The translations under genes and the position numbers were made by a program. This document shows positions 8,548-17,590 of a DNA stretch of 64,000 nt, piece after piece; within the stretch, counting starts at the first letter, position 1, and every line of letters starts with the position of its first letter. The stretch lies in the NCBI GenBank assembly GCA_015066385.1, contig SVOJ01000001.1:340981-404980 (forward strand), given 5' to 3'. Origin of the DNA: Oscillospiraceae bacterium. Its GTDB lineage: Bacteria; Bacillota; Clostridia; Oscillospirales; Acutalibacteraceae. The notes beneath the pieces are model-generated. The model worked only from the letters and a program-made list of their open reading frames with translations. It searched no databases and was not told the origin of the DNA.

Positions 8548-10911
8548 TTATGAGCGAAGTGTGATACCCATTTCTTTGAGGTTGTTGAGAATGGTATCAA
8601 TGTTTGCCTGAATTTCATCCATTGCCAGCGTGTGTTCTGCTGAAGAGAAACTCAGTCTTACGGTAATGCTCTTGAGGCCTTCAGTTTCGTAGGTATCAAC
8701 AAGACTGACGTTTTTAAGTTCCTCAATGTTCAGTTTTTCCCAACTGGAAGCAATTTCACTGAAACGTTTGTTGTCGGTCAAAACAAGGGAAAGGTCATAA
8801 TCAATGCCGGGGAATGCAGAGGGGGCTTCAAAACTGACAGAGGCAGAAGCGATGCTGTTGAATGCATCCATGTCAAGCTCAACGCAGACGGCATAGCCCT
8901 TTTTGTCGAGCTTTGCGGCATTGGTCGGATGCAAGGTGCAGATATAACCGCACAAAACACCGTTGCAATAAATCGCTGATGTGTTTCGCGGATGCTGCCA
9001 GTTGTGAGTGGGAGCAACCTTTTCAAAGGTAACTTCCATGTGCTTGATATCATCAAACAGCTTTCTGACCATGCCGACACATCTGAAATAAACAGCCTTT
9101 TCACCTGCGGTTTTGTCGAAAGAAACAAGACCGAGTCTGCGCACTTCGTTGCAATAGCCGTTTTCCTTGGTGCAGTCTACCACTCTGCCGATTTCAAACA
9201 GGGTGAAGTTGTCTGCATAGCTCTTGTTTTCGTATGTGAAGCTGAGCATGGTGGGCAGCATGGAGTTTCTGATGACACTGTTTTCGGGAGAAGCAATATT
9301 CAGAATGCGTACGTTGTCTTCAATTTCAATGCCGAGTTTCTTGTATTTGATGCCGTCGCACCAGATGTAGGAATGCACCTCGTGTGCGGCAAATTTCTTA
9401 ACAAGAATATCTTTGATTGCATTGTCTTCCGTCTTTGAAACCGCCTTACGGACAGGGAAGAGGTTGCTGGAAGTTGTGGTGATTTCGAAGTTGTCATAAC
9501 CGTAAATACGGGTGATTTCTTCAATGATATCGGCTTTCAAGGTAACGTCTTTGGTGGCTCTCCAGGACGGTACGGTAACGGTGAAGTCATCGCCTTCGCG
9601 CTTGACACCGAAACCGAGTGCAACAAGGGTATCAAAAATACGTTCGTTGGAAATGTCAATACCCGTGTAACGGTCAACATACGCTTTGTCGAAAGAAATG
9701 GTGATGGTGTCATATTTCTTGACATAAACGTCAGTCAGTTGAGAAGAAACAACTGCATTTTCATCGCATTCCTTGACAAGGCTTACGAATCTGCCGACGG
9801 CTGTCAGGGTCAGTTCGGGATCGAGCATTTTTTCATATCTCGCACTGGCATCCGTACGAAGACCGAGGCGGGAAGAAGATTTTCTGACACAAATACCGTC
9901 AAAGTTTGCAGATTCAAGAACAACAGAATTGCTGTTGTCCACGATTTCGGAATCCAGACCGCCCATAATGCCGGCAACCGCAACGGGTGTATCGTTGTTG
10001 TAGATCATCAGGGTGTTGGTGTCGATGTCGCGTTCGGTTTCGTCAAGGGTAGTGAACTTCATATCCTGTGCAGGCGTATCAATGCGGATATGATCAATGC
10101 TGTTTGCATCGAATGCATGTGTCGGCTGTCCGATTTCGAGCATGACATAGTTGGTGATATCTGCCAACAGATTGATGGAACGCATGCCGCAATAGAACAG
10201 ACGGATACGGATGTAATCGGGGCTTGTGGTGCGATTGATGTTATCCATGCGGATGCAGGAATAACGGTAAACAAGATCCTCGCGGCCGACGGTAACGGGC
10301 ACTGCATAATCGGTGTCGCATGAAAGATCACCCAATGTCAGCGTCTTGAGTTCTCTGCCGGTCAGTGCTGAAAATTCGCGGGCAATACCGTAATGACCCC
10401 ACAGGTCGGGGCGGTTGGTCAGGGACTTGTTGTCCACTTCAAAGATGATATCATCAATCGGAAATACATCCTTGATATCCGTACCGACAACAAGAGAGTC
10501 ATCAAGAATCATAAGACCGCTGTGGTCATCACTGATACCCAGTTCGCTTTCCGAACAGCACATACCTTCCGATTCAAAGCCTGCAACCTTGCACTTTTTG
10601 ATTTCCATGCCCGGAACAGAGCCGCCCGCTTTGACAAAGGGAATCTTGATATTGAGTGCAGCATTGGGTGCACCGCACACTACATCATAAATTCTGTCGC
10701 CGCCGTCCACTTTCAGCAGATGCAATTTTTTGGAATCGGGATGATTTTCAATGGAAACGATCTGACCGACCACAACATCCTTCAGATCCGTGCCTTTATA
10801 AATAATGTCTTCCACTTCTGCTGTGGCAAGCGTGAAGCGGTGAATGAGATTTTCAATATCAAGACCGTCAAGATTCACATAATCGCGAATCCAATTCATG
10901 GAAACAAACAT
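8548..10911 (-). CDS. pheT: Phenylalanine--tRNA ligase beta subunit
   Basis: A 787-residue beta subunit of the alpha2-beta2 enzyme that charges tRNA-Phe. In order it has an N-terminal MNWIRDYV segment, an EMAP-II-like tRNA-binding domain (about 40-155, VVGQIVSIENHPDSKKLHLL), the B3/B4 editing region (about 210-390), the B5 domain (about 400-475), a catalytic-like core domain and the C-terminal anticodon-binding FDX-ACB domain (about 690-787, AFPGIDYDLSLVL ... VRLSFSSAEHTL). Length fits the bacterial family. It follows pheS by 13 bases and shares its T-box-controlled transcript, so it is expected to be induced when charged tRNA-Phe is scarce. Confidence 0.98.
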   Translation of the reverse strand: MFVSMNWIRDYVNLDGLDIENLIHRFTLATAEVEDIIYKGTDLKDVVVGQIVSIENHPDSKKLHLLKVDGGDRIYDVVCGAPNAALNIKIPFVKAGGSVPGMEIKKCKVAGFESEGMCCSESELGISDDHSGLMILDDSLVVGTDIKDVFPIDDIIFEVDNKSLTNRPDLWGHYGIAREFSALTGRELKTLTLGDLSCDTDYAVPVTVGREDLVYRYSCIRMDNINRTTSPDYIRIRLFYCGMRSINLLADITNYVMLEIGQPTHAFDANSIDHIRIDTPAQDMKFTTLDETERDIDTNTLMIYNNDTPVAVAGIMGGLDSEIVDNSNSVVLESANFDGICVRKSSSRLGLRTDASARYEKMLDPELTLTAVGRFVSLVKECDENAVVSSQLTDVYVKKYDTITISFDKAYVDRYTGIDISNERIFDTLVALGFGVKREGDDFTVTVPSWRATKDVTLKADIIEEITRIYGYDNFEITTTSSNLFPVRKAVSKTEDNAIKDILVKKFAAHEVHSYIWCDGIKYKKLGIEIEDNVRILNIASPENSVIRNSMLPTMLSFTYENKSYADNFTLFEIGRVVDCTKENGYCNEVRRLGLVSFDKTAGEKAVYFRCVGMVRKLFDDIKHMEVTFEKVAPTHNWQHPRNTSAIYCNGVLCGYICTLHPTNAAKLDKKGYAVCVELDMDAFNSIASASVSFEAPSAFPGIDYDLSLVLTDNKRFSEIASSWEKLNIEELKNVSLVDTYETEGLKSITVRLSFSSAEHTLAMDEIQANIDTILNNLKEMGITLRS

Positions 10912-10924
10912 TCTTTTTCCCTCC

Positions 10925-11953
10925 TTATTTGTCGTTGAACTGGGACAGTGCTTTCAGATTGCCTTCATTGAAAACACGGATATCTTTGATGCCGTATTTC
11001 ATCATGGCAAGACGGGTAAGGCCGAGACCGAATGCAAAGCCTGTGTATTTTTCGGTGTCAATGCCGCCGTATTTGAGAACATTGGGATGAATCATGCCGC
11101 AGGGGCAAAGTTCAAGCCAACCGGAGTTCTTGCAGGACGGGCAACCGTCACCGTTGCAAATGAGGCACTGAATATCAAGTTCAAAACCGGGCTCAACAAA
11201 GGGGAAGAAACCGGGACGAAGACGCACCTTGATATCTCTTTTGAAAACTTCGCTCAGCATGGTCTTCATGAAGTAAATCAGGTTGGAAATGGAGATGCCT
11301 TCGTCGATCATAAGACCTTCCATCTGGAAGAAGGTGTTTTCGTGGCAGGCATCAATTTTTTCGTTGCGGAAACAGCGGCCGGGGAAGATGGCTCTGACGG
11401 GTGCACCGTATTTTTTCATAATGGTATTCTGTGCGGCACTGGTGTGGGTCTTAAGCAACTGACCGCTGCTCAGATAATAAGTATCCTGCATATCTCTTGC
11501 GGGATGGTGCTTCGGAATATTGAGTGCTTCAAAGCAGTTGAAGTCATCCGTAATTTCGGAATAGTCTTCAATATGGAAGCCCATGCTTGTGAAGATGTCT
11601 TCAAGTTCTCTCTGCACAAGGGTGATGGGATGGTAAGAGCCTTCCTGCGTCAACATGGGAAGGGATTCGTCATAGCTTTCGGTTGCGTTGATGAGAGCTT
11701 CTTCTTCAGCCTTTTTCAGTTCTGCAAGCTTTGCCTGCATGGAAGCCTCAATGTGCTGCTTAAGCTCGTTGATAAGCTGACCGACTTCCTTTTTCTGTTC
11801 ATTGGGAACATTTTTAAGTTCCGTCATCAATGCGGCGACAGCGCCCTTTTTGCCCATAAATTCAATGCGGATTGCATCGATTTCGGCAGATGCCTGCACG
11901 GCAGAAAGTTTTTCATCAAATGCGGCTTTGAGTTGTTGCGTTTTTGCAATCAT
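10925..11953 (-). CDS. pheS: Phenylalanine--tRNA ligase alpha subunit
   Basis: A 342-residue catalytic subunit of phenylalanyl-tRNA synthetase. The N-terminal coiled coil (about 1-90) binds tRNA. The class II core carries motif 2 around GRCFRNEKIDA, the FFQMEGLMID motif and motif 3 in FAFGLGLTRLAMM. The segment CNGDGCPSCKNSGWLE is the usual insertion of many Firmicute PheS proteins. The ATG at 11953 has an AGGAGG about 7 bases upstream. A longer open frame to 12055 exists but runs through the T-box antiterminator and terminator, so it is not coding. Together with pheT it forms a two-gene operon. Confidence 0.98.
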   Translation of the reverse strand: MIAKTQQLKAAFDEKLSAVQASAEIDAIRIEFMGKKGAVAALMTELKNVPNEQKKEVGQLINELKQHIEASMQAKLAELKKAEEEALINATESYDESLPMLTQEGSYHPITLVQRELEDIFTSMGFHIEDYSEITDDFNCFEALNIPKHHPARDMQDTYYLSSGQLLKTHTSAAQNTIMKKYGAPVRAIFPGRCFRNEKIDACHENTFFQMEGLMIDEGISISNLIYFMKTMLSEVFKRDIKVRLRPGFFPFVEPGFELDIQCLICNGDGCPSCKNSGWLELCPCGMIHPNVLKYGGIDTEKYTGFAFGLGLTRLAMMKYGIKDIRVFNEGNLKALSQFNDK

Positions 11954-11969
11954 TTGTTTTTCCTCCTGA

Positions 11970-12222
11970 AAAAAATAAACTCCGTCCCGCAAACGGGACG
12001 AAGTGTAACTTCGCGGTACCACCCGAATTCCTGCAAATAATATTTTTGCAAGCACTCTTTGACTCTGTAACGGCGGTCAGCCGTCTGCACCTACTGTTAG
12101 TTCAGCGAGCCGCTCCCGGGTGAACTTCACCGTACTGCCGACGGAATGCTTACAGCCACAGGCATTCCTCTCTGCAGACGTCTAAAGCACGGTTACTCTC
12201 CCGTTCATTGCGTTTACCGATG
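11970..12222 (-). promoter_or_regulatory. T-box riboswitch leader, phenylalanine-specific (UUC)
   Basis: A minus-strand leader of about 250 bases before pheS. The conserved T-box GGTGGTACCGCG lies at about 12012-12023. It is followed by an intrinsic terminator, CGTCCCG-TTTG-CGGGACG with a GGAGTTTATTTTTTT tail, at about 11970-12000. Stem I carries the usual AGTA element, and its specifier loop reads GTGAAGTTCACC, which places the specifier codon UUC at 12124-12122, matching Phe. Uncharged tRNA-Phe should stabilise the antiterminator and switch on pheST. The signature elements are seen directly; the mechanism is established for T-boxes. Confidence 0.96.
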
Positions 12223-12223
12223 T

Positions 12224-12251
12224 ATTATATCATATTATAAGAAAAAATCAA
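12224..12251 (-). promoter_or_regulatory. Predicted promoter of the T-box-pheST operon
   Basis: On the minus strand TTGATT (12251-12246), 16 bases, TATAAT (12229-12224). The start of transcription would be about 12217, at the beginning of T-box stem I. Confidence 0.7.
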
Positions 12252-12275
12252 GTATTAAATTTAAAAATATCTGCA

Positions 12276-12304
12276 TTGACACAATGAGTAAGATTTGGTA
12301 TTAT
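12276..12304 (+). promoter_or_regulatory. Predicted sigma-A promoter of the NagD-like gene
   Basis: TTGACA at 12276-12281, a 17-base spacer, and TATTAT at 12299-12304, followed by AGAGAGG and the ATG at 12330. It is back to back with the pheST promoter. Confidence 0.8.
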
Positions 12305-12329
12305 ATCATGTGAAGAGAGGTAAATAAAA

Positions 12330-13118
12330 ATGGATAAAAATTTATATTCCGATATCAAATGCTTCATTGTCGATATGGACGGCACGTTTTATCTCGGTGA
12401 TAATCTGCTTGACGGTGCACTTGATTTTGCAAAAGCCGTCCAAGAAAAGGGAAAGCGTTTCTTTTTCTTCACAAACAATTCTTCGCATGAAGCAGGCAAA
12501 GTTGCCGAAAAACTCAATCGACTGGGCTATGCGGCACAAAAGGAAGATATTATTATTTCGTCCCATGTCTGCATTGATTTTCTCAAACGCAACCGTCCGG
12601 ATAAGACCGTGTATCTGCTCGGCAATGAAAATATGACGGCAGATTTTATTGAAGCCGGCATTCCGATGGTTGATGAAAATCCCGATATTGTCGTGCTCGG
12701 TTTTGACACCACACTGACTTACGAAAAGATCCGCAAAGCCGCCCTGTTTATTGCAGACGGCAAAGAATACATTGCAACGCACCCCGATAAGAATTGTCCG
12801 CTGAAAGACGGATTTATGCTTGACACGGGTTCCATGATCGCCATGTTTTCCGCCTCCACAGGCAGAGATCCCGATCTGATTATGGGCAAACCCTATGCAT
12901 TTACGGTCGATTATGTCTGCAACAAGATCGGTTGCAATCGCGATGAAATCGCTTTTGTCGGTGACAGACTGGAAACCGATATTGCCATCGGTGCATTGAA
13001 CGGTCTGAAAACCGCACTTGTTTACACAGGTGTGACGTCTCCCGAACTTTATGAAACATCGGAAATCCGTGCAACAGGCACTTTTAAGAACTTAGGCGAA
13101 CTGAGTTTATATGTTTAA
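12330..13118 (+). CDS. HAD-IIA family sugar/nucleotide phosphatase (NagD-like)
   Basis: A cytoplasmic HAD phosphatase of 262 residues. Motif I is VDMDGTFYLG at about 14-23, motif II is FFTNNSSH with the TNN typical of the IIA subfamily, motif III Lys lies in LIMGKPY, and motif IV is FVGDRLETDIAIG. The C2 cap lies between motifs II and III. Relatives (NagD, AraL, p-nitrophenylphosphatases) act on nucleotides and sugar phosphates; the substrate here is unknown. The ATG at 12330 has AGAGAGG upstream and the gene has its own promoter. The next gene, a GH13 glucosidase, starts 13 bases on, so the two are likely one operon and the phosphatase may trim sugar phosphates. Confidence 0.92.
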   Translation: MDKNLYSDIKCFIVDMDGTFYLGDNLLDGALDFAKAVQEKGKRFFFFTNNSSHEAGKVAEKLNRLGYAAQKEDIIISSHVCIDFLKRNRPDKTVYLLGNENMTADFIEAGIPMVDENPDIVVLGFDTTLTYEKIRKAALFIADGKEYIATHPDKNCPLKDGFMLDTGSMIAMFSASTGRDPDLIMGKPYAFTVDYVCNKIGCNRDEIAFVGDRLETDIAIGALNGLKTALVYTGVTSPELYETSEIRATGTFKNLGELSLYV

Positions 13119-13131
13119 GGAGGAAAAGAAA

Positions 13132-14808
13132 ATGTCTGAAATTAAAAGAACATGGTGGAAAGAAATGGCTGTTTATCAGGTCTGGCCTCGTTCATTCTGT
13201 GACGGCAACGGCGACGGCATCGGCGACCTGAAGGGTGTTCTTTCCAAACTCGATTACATCAAAAGCCTCGGTGTGGATGCGATCTGGTTTTCACCGCTTT
13301 ATAAATCTCCGCAGGCTGACTACGGTTATGATATTGCCGATTATCGTGACATTCAGCCCGAATACGGCACACTCGAAGAATTCAAGACCGTTCTTGATGA
13401 AGCCCACAAACGCGGCTTGAAAGTCATCATGGACCTTGTTGTCAATCACACTTCCAATCAGCATGAATGGTTCCTTGAAAGTAAAAAGGGCAAGGATAAT
13501 CCGTATTATGACTACTATTTCTGGCGCAAGGGCAAGGGCAACAGAAGACCCAACAACTGGATGTCCACGTTTGCAGGCCCCGCATGGGAATATGACAAGG
13601 AAGCAGGGGAATACTACCTGCATCTGTTTGCCGTTGAACAGCCCGACCTGAATATGGATAACCCCAAGGTCCGTGAAGAAGTCAAGGACATTATGCGTTA
13701 TTGGCTCGATATGGGTGTTGACGGTTTCCGAGAAGACGTTATTACCTTTATTTCAAAGACCGAAGGTCTGCCCTCGAGTCCCTATTGGTTCCCCGTGGCT
13801 ACCGGCATGGAACACTACATGGGCGGCCCGCATCTGGATGAATACCTGCAGGAATTCAAGGATGATGTTCTGAGCAAGTATGATTGCATGACCGTCGGCG
13901 AAGCACCGATGATGACCATCAAAAAGGCATTGCATCATATTACGGAAGGCCCGAAACAGCAGTTGAATATGATGTTCCATTTTGAACACATGGCAGCCGA
14001 CTGTCTTTTCTACAGCTGGTTCAAAGCACCGTTCAGCCTGAAAAAGCTGAAAAAAGTTTATACCCGTTGGCAGAAAGGTCTGTACGGCAGGGCATGGAAT
14101 GCAAACTATATTGAAAACCATGACCAGCCCCGTATTGTCAACCGTTACGGCAGTCTGAAATACAGAGAAGCAAGTGCAAAAATGCTTGCTACCATGTATA
14201 TCTGTCAGTCCGGTACCCCCTTTATTTATCAGGGACAGGAAATCGGTATGACCAATATCAGACTCAACTCCATTGACGATTATGTGGACGTTTCCACCAT
14301 CAACAACTACGGTGTTGCAAAAGCCATCATGGGTAAAAAGAAGGCACTTGAACTTGCCAACTATGCTTCCCGTGACAACGCAAGAACCCCTGTTCAGTGG
14401 GACGACAGCAAGAACGCAGGCTTTACCACCGCTGAAAAGCCCTGGTTCTTTATCAATGAAAACTACAAGGAAATCAACGTTGCCGCACAAGAAAACGATG
14501 AAAATTCCATTCTGAATTATTATCGTAAACTCCTCAAATTCAGAAAAGAAAACGATATTGTCATCTACGGTGACTATGATGAACATTTCGCAGAAAGCGA
14601 CAAGCTGTTCTGCTACTCCCGTTCTCTCGACGGCAAGAGAATGCTCGTTGCCTGCTCGTTCAGTGAAACTCCGTTCCTGTTTGAAGCACCCAAAGGTTTT
14701 GACCTTACCAAGGGCACACTGGCAATGTCCAACTATGATATTGATGCACTGTATGGCAACGGCTTCTGCCTGCAGCCTTATGAGTGCCGTGTTTATATGT
14801 TTGATTGA
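13132..14808 (+). CDS. Alpha-glucosidase, GH13 (oligo-1,6-glucosidase/MalL type)
   Basis: A cytoplasmic GH13 enzyme of 558 residues, the usual length for oligo-1,6-glucosidase or sucrase-isomaltase-like MalL. It starts WWKEMAVYQVWPRSFCDGNGDGIGDL. The nucleophile is Asp202 in GVDGFREDVI, the acid/base Glu257 in TVGEAP, and the transition-state Asp lies in IENHDQPR. MDLVVNHTS is the conserved region I and QPDLNMDNP the region typical of the subfamily. The ATG at 13132 is chosen for AAGGAGG 8 bases before it. The substrate is inferred to be short alpha-1,6 or alpha-1,4 glucosides. It follows the NagD-like gene closely. Confidence 0.95.
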   Translation: MSEIKRTWWKEMAVYQVWPRSFCDGNGDGIGDLKGVLSKLDYIKSLGVDAIWFSPLYKSPQADYGYDIADYRDIQPEYGTLEEFKTVLDEAHKRGLKVIMDLVVNHTSNQHEWFLESKKGKDNPYYDYYFWRKGKGNRRPNNWMSTFAGPAWEYDKEAGEYYLHLFAVEQPDLNMDNPKVREEVKDIMRYWLDMGVDGFREDVITFISKTEGLPSSPYWFPVATGMEHYMGGPHLDEYLQEFKDDVLSKYDCMTVGEAPMMTIKKALHHITEGPKQQLNMMFHFEHMAADCLFYSWFKAPFSLKKLKKVYTRWQKGLYGRAWNANYIENHDQPRIVNRYGSLKYREASAKMLATMYICQSGTPFIYQGQEIGMTNIRLNSIDDYVDVSTINNYGVAKAIMGKKKALELANYASRDNARTPVQWDDSKNAGFTTAEKPWFFINENYKEINVAAQENDENSILNYYRKLLKFRKENDIVIYGDYDEHFAESDKLFCYSRSLDGKRMLVACSFSETPFLFEAPKGFDLTKGTLAMSNYDIDALYGNGFCLQPYECRVYMFD

Positions 14809-14838
14809 TTCTAAATTTTCGCAGGAGGCTGTGAAGCA

Positions 14839-15792
14839 ATGGCTGTAATCAGAAAAGAAGCATACTATTCTTCCGCAAGCGGCAGAAACATGATCCGCAC
14901 ACTCATCTGGCAGGACGATGAAATTGCCCCCGTTGCCGTGGTGCAGATTGCACACGGTGTGATGGAACACATCGGCAGATATGATGAATTTGCAAGATTT
15001 CTTGCAGGTCTTGGCTTTGTTGTGTGCGGCAATGACCATCTCGGACACGGAAAAAGCGTTGCGGATGAAAGCGAACTCGGCTATATTGACGAAGAAGACG
15101 GTTATGTTTATATTGTGCGTGATATGAACACGCTTTATAAGATCATGCACAAGCGTTTTGCAGATCTTCCGTATTTTCTGTTCGGCCACAGCCTCGGCTC
15201 CTTCCTTGCCAAAATCTATGCCGCCAATTTCGGACATGAACTTGCAGGACTGATTCTCTGCGGCACGGGACTTCTGCCGCCCGTTGTATCCATGTTTGAC
15301 GGTGCGCTGGAAGATATCGTAAGCAGACTCGGCGGTGCAGGTTCGCAGTTGCAGTTTATTAACAACTTGACGGGGAAGGTGTCCGCCAAAGCCTATGGCG
15401 AAGATGATGAATTCGCATGGCTTTCCCTGAACAAGGAAAACCGTGAAGAATACCGCAATGATCCCCTTTGCGGCTTTGCACTCAAAAACGCAGGTACAAA
15501 GAATGTTGCCATGATCGGTATCAAAGGTTGCGATCCCAAATGGGCAGAACAGATTCCCGAAGACCTTCCCGTGATGCTGATTTCGGGTGCAAAAGACCCT
15601 GTTGGCATGAACGGAAAAGGGGTGCTCGATCTTTCCGATCAGTTGGTTACGGCAGGGCATGACCCCGTTGTCATTCTGTATCCTGTAGACCGCCATGAAA
15701 TTCTGCATGAAGACGACAAAGAACGTGTGTTTGCAGATGTTGCCAACTTCCTGAAAGCCTGCTTGCAGGGCGTTTCGTTCTACGATCTGTGA
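14839..15792 (+). CDS. Alpha/beta hydrolase (monoacylglycerol-lipase-like, Hydrolase_4/S33)
   Basis: A 317-residue serine hydrolase without signal peptide. The nucleophile is Ser118 in the elbow LFGHSLGSF, preceded by VQIAHGVMEHIGRYDEFA (oxyanion HG motif). LISGAKDPVG supplies the likely acid and PVDRHEILHED the catalytic His. The pattern matches lysophospholipase/monoacylglycerol lipase-type Hydrolase_4 proteins. AGGAGG lies about 10 bases before the start. It overlaps the next gene by one base (TGATG), so the two are translationally coupled. A role in lipid or ester turnover is inferred; the substrate is unknown. Confidence 0.92.
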   Translation: MAVIRKEAYYSSASGRNMIRTLIWQDDEIAPVAVVQIAHGVMEHIGRYDEFARFLAGLGFVVCGNDHLGHGKSVADESELGYIDEEDGYVYIVRDMNTLYKIMHKRFADLPYFLFGHSLGSFLAKIYAANFGHELAGLILCGTGLLPPVVSMFDGALEDIVSRLGGAGSQLQFINNLTGKVSAKAYGEDDEFAWLSLNKENREEYRNDPLCGFALKNAGTKNVAMIGIKGCDPKWAEQIPEDLPVMLISGAKDPVGMNGKGVLDLSDQLVTAGHDPVVILYPVDRHEILHEDDKERVFADVANFLKACLQGVSFYDL

Positions 15793-16556
15793 TGACGTTA
15801 AGAAAAAACAAAAACGGACGGTATCCGCTGTTTGATACCGTCCGCGGGTTGTGTATTGCGGGCATGGTGCTTTACCATGCCCTTTTTGACTGTGTATATA
15901 TGTTCGGACTGTTCGATATTTCCGCGGAAATGATGCAACCTGTTTTGTATATCCGCGATTTCGGTTGTATGCTGTTTGTTCTGCTTGCGGGCATGTGTGA
16001 ACATTTCGGAAAACAAAAATACAAACGAGCCGTCATGTTGCTTTTGCTCGGTGCGGTTATCAGTCTGATTTCTTGTCTGTTTATGCCGCAACAGCCTGTT
16101 ATGTTTGGCGTTTTAACATTTTTAGGATTCGCTTCCATCCTTTTGCAACCGCTGAAAAAGTTCATATTGAGATACAATTACTTCATCACACGAATGTTGT
16201 TGCTTGCCATATTTCTTCTCTTATTTAATGCCGCATACGGTACATTCGGAGTGTTCGGATTGCATTTCGGTACATTGCCCGATGTTTTGTATGCCAATAC
16301 CTTGACGGCAATTTTAGGCTTTCCGCCCGCAGATTTTGCATCCTCCGATTATTTTCCGATCATCCCGTGGATGTTTTTGTATCTGTTCGGATTTTGCCTG
16401 TATCCTGTTTTGCAGAAAAGCAAAATGTTTGAAAAGATTTCCGCAATCAATATACAACCGTTTTCCTTTATCGGTCGGTATTCGCTATGGTTTTATCTCG
16501 CACACCAGCCGGTTATTATGACAATGTTATTTGCAATATCTGAATTCATAAAATAA
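15792..16556 (+). CDS. DUF1624 / acyltransferase-like membrane protein
   Basis: A multi-pass membrane protein of 254 residues. It begins RYPLFDTVRGLCIAGMVLYHALFD, the signature of DUF1624 (heparan-alpha-glucosaminide N-acetyltransferase-like, COG3503). The paired Arg-Gly and His residues are those thought to take part in transmembrane acyl transfer. About seven hydrophobic helices follow, ending with SLWFYLAHQPVIM, another family motif. Its ATG overlaps the stop of the alpha/beta hydrolase, suggesting the pair work on the same acyl or lipid substrate. That functional link is inference. A terminator follows directly. Confidence 0.88.
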   Translation: MTLRKNKNGRYPLFDTVRGLCIAGMVLYHALFDCVYMFGLFDISAEMMQPVLYIRDFGCMLFVLLAGMCEHFGKQKYKRAVMLLLLGAVISLISCLFMPQQPVMFGVLTFLGFASILLQPLKKFILRYNYFITRMLLLAIFLLLFNAAYGTFGVFGLHFGTLPDVLYANTLTAILGFPPADFASSDYFPIIPWMFLYLFGFCLYPVLQKSKMFEKISAINIQPFSFIGRYSLWFYLAHQPVIMTMLFAISEFIK

Positions 16557-16586
16557 CAGCACCCGACTTTTGCCGGATGCTGTTTG
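16556..16586. terminator. Bidirectional terminator between convergent genes
   Basis: CAGCACCCG ... CCGGATGCTG forms a stem with short loop. It lies in the 31-base gap between the DUF1624 gene and the beta-lactamase-like gene, with T-rich flanks. Confidence 0.7.
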
Positions 16587-16587
16587 C

Positions 16588-17469
16588 TTATATTTCAGCT
16601 AATACCTTTTCAAATGCTTCCAAAAATCTGTCATTGCGGTCGTTGCCGCCCTCCGAGCAGTAACCGTGCCAGGATATGCCGACACGCTTTGATTTTGAAT
16701 AGGCAACCATCTGTCCTCTTCCACCTGTCTTCACGAAAATGTCGGTTTCTCTGAACGGTGTCCATGCGTAGTCGTTTTGTGCCGAGCGGTCGATCCAATC
16801 TTTTGATATGATTTGTTTGCCGTTGCAAATGCCTTTGTTTGCATAAAGATACGCAAATCTTGCCATGTCGTCACTGCGGGCATACAAAGCTCCACCGCCG
16901 ATGGGATGTCCTTGCGGGCAACAACCAAAAGCACATTCGTGGAAACCGATGGGATTTAAAAGTCTTTCAAGCAGGAATTTATCAGCAGTCTGACCGCTGA
17001 CAGCATGAATGATGCGGGAAAGAATATAGTATGCAGCATCGGAATACTGTCTGAATGTGCCGGGTTCATGCACAAGTTTTACGGAGAAGATGTGTTTTAA
17101 AAAGTCATCCCCGATATTATCTCTTGAATCGGGCTCATCAATTCCTTTTAATCCGCTGCCTTCGCCGAGTCCCATTTTATGCTGCAGTGCAAATTCCACC
17201 GTTACGCGGTTCCAACGCTCATCGATCTGTGCTGGCAGATCTTCCGAATTAAAAAAGGACAGAATGCAATCATTCAAACTCAATTTGTTTTCATCACGCA
17301 GAATGCCGATGCCTGCGGCAATAATTGCCTTTGTTGCGGAATGGCTGTTATTGCACTCGTTTGAATCTGTATTGCGATGCCATTCCACGCCGTCAGCCGA
17401 AGCAATGCCGACATCGAACAGGGGATGCCCGTCTTCGGGAATGTAAGACAAAAATTTCTCCATTAACAT
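16588..17469 (-). CDS. Serine hydrolase of the beta-lactamase/penicillin-binding family (class C-like)
   Basis: A 293-residue protein with the SxxK nucleophile motif at Ser44-Lys47 (HSATK). The YxN position appears as YSD in QYSDAAYYILSR and the third motif is in the region VKTGGRGQM. The order and spacing fit the beta-lactamase-like serine hydrolase family (Pfam Beta-lactamase, PF00144). No signal peptide is seen, so it is more likely a cytoplasmic esterase or peptidase than a resistance enzyme. The ATG at 17469 has AGAGGT 8 bases before it; a second ATG two codons later is possible. It is transcribed alone, divergent from the SGNH hydrolase gene. Substrate unknown. Confidence 0.88.
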   Translation of the reverse strand: MLMEKFLSYIPEDGHPLFDVGIASADGVEWHRNTDSNECNNSHSATKAIIAAGIGILRDENKLSLNDCILSFFNSEDLPAQIDERWNRVTVEFALQHKMGLGEGSGLKGIDEPDSRDNIGDDFLKHIFSVKLVHEPGTFRQYSDAAYYILSRIIHAVSGQTADKFLLERLLNPIGFHECAFGCCPQGHPIGGGALYARSDDMARFAYLYANKGICNGKQIISKDWIDRSAQNDYAWTPFRETDIFVKTGGRGQMVAYSKSKRVGISWHGYCSEGGNDRNDRFLEAFEKVLAEI

Positions 17470-17537
17470 AAACTCATACCTCTTGATGTGTTCTTAATTA
17501 TACTATAAATTGTTATAATCGGAATGTCAATATTGTG

Positions 17538-17566
17538 TTGACTCATACTCTTGAAAGTGTTAAAAT
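17538..17566 (+). promoter_or_regulatory. Predicted sigma-A promoter of the SGNH hydrolase operon
   Basis: TTGACT at 17538-17543, 17 bases, and TAAAAT at 17561-17566, followed by AAAAGGAGG and the ATG at 17591. Confidence 0.75.
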
Positions 17567-17590
17567 ATAAACCAAAAGGAGGTAATTTCT

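Noticed and set aside
11954..12055. N-terminal extension of PheS
   Set aside because: The added codons run through the T-box antiterminator and terminator. The AGGAGG before 11953 fixes the real start.
13753..15708. Minus-strand open frame of about 650 codons opposite the GH13 and alpha/beta hydrolase genes
   Set aside because: It spans two unrelated real genes and their junction, and its composition (Phe/Cys/His-rich) is that of an antisense shadow.
16588..17469. Antibiotic-resistance beta-lactamase
   Set aside because: There is no signal peptide and the SxxK family is broad; an esterase or peptidase role is at least as likely.
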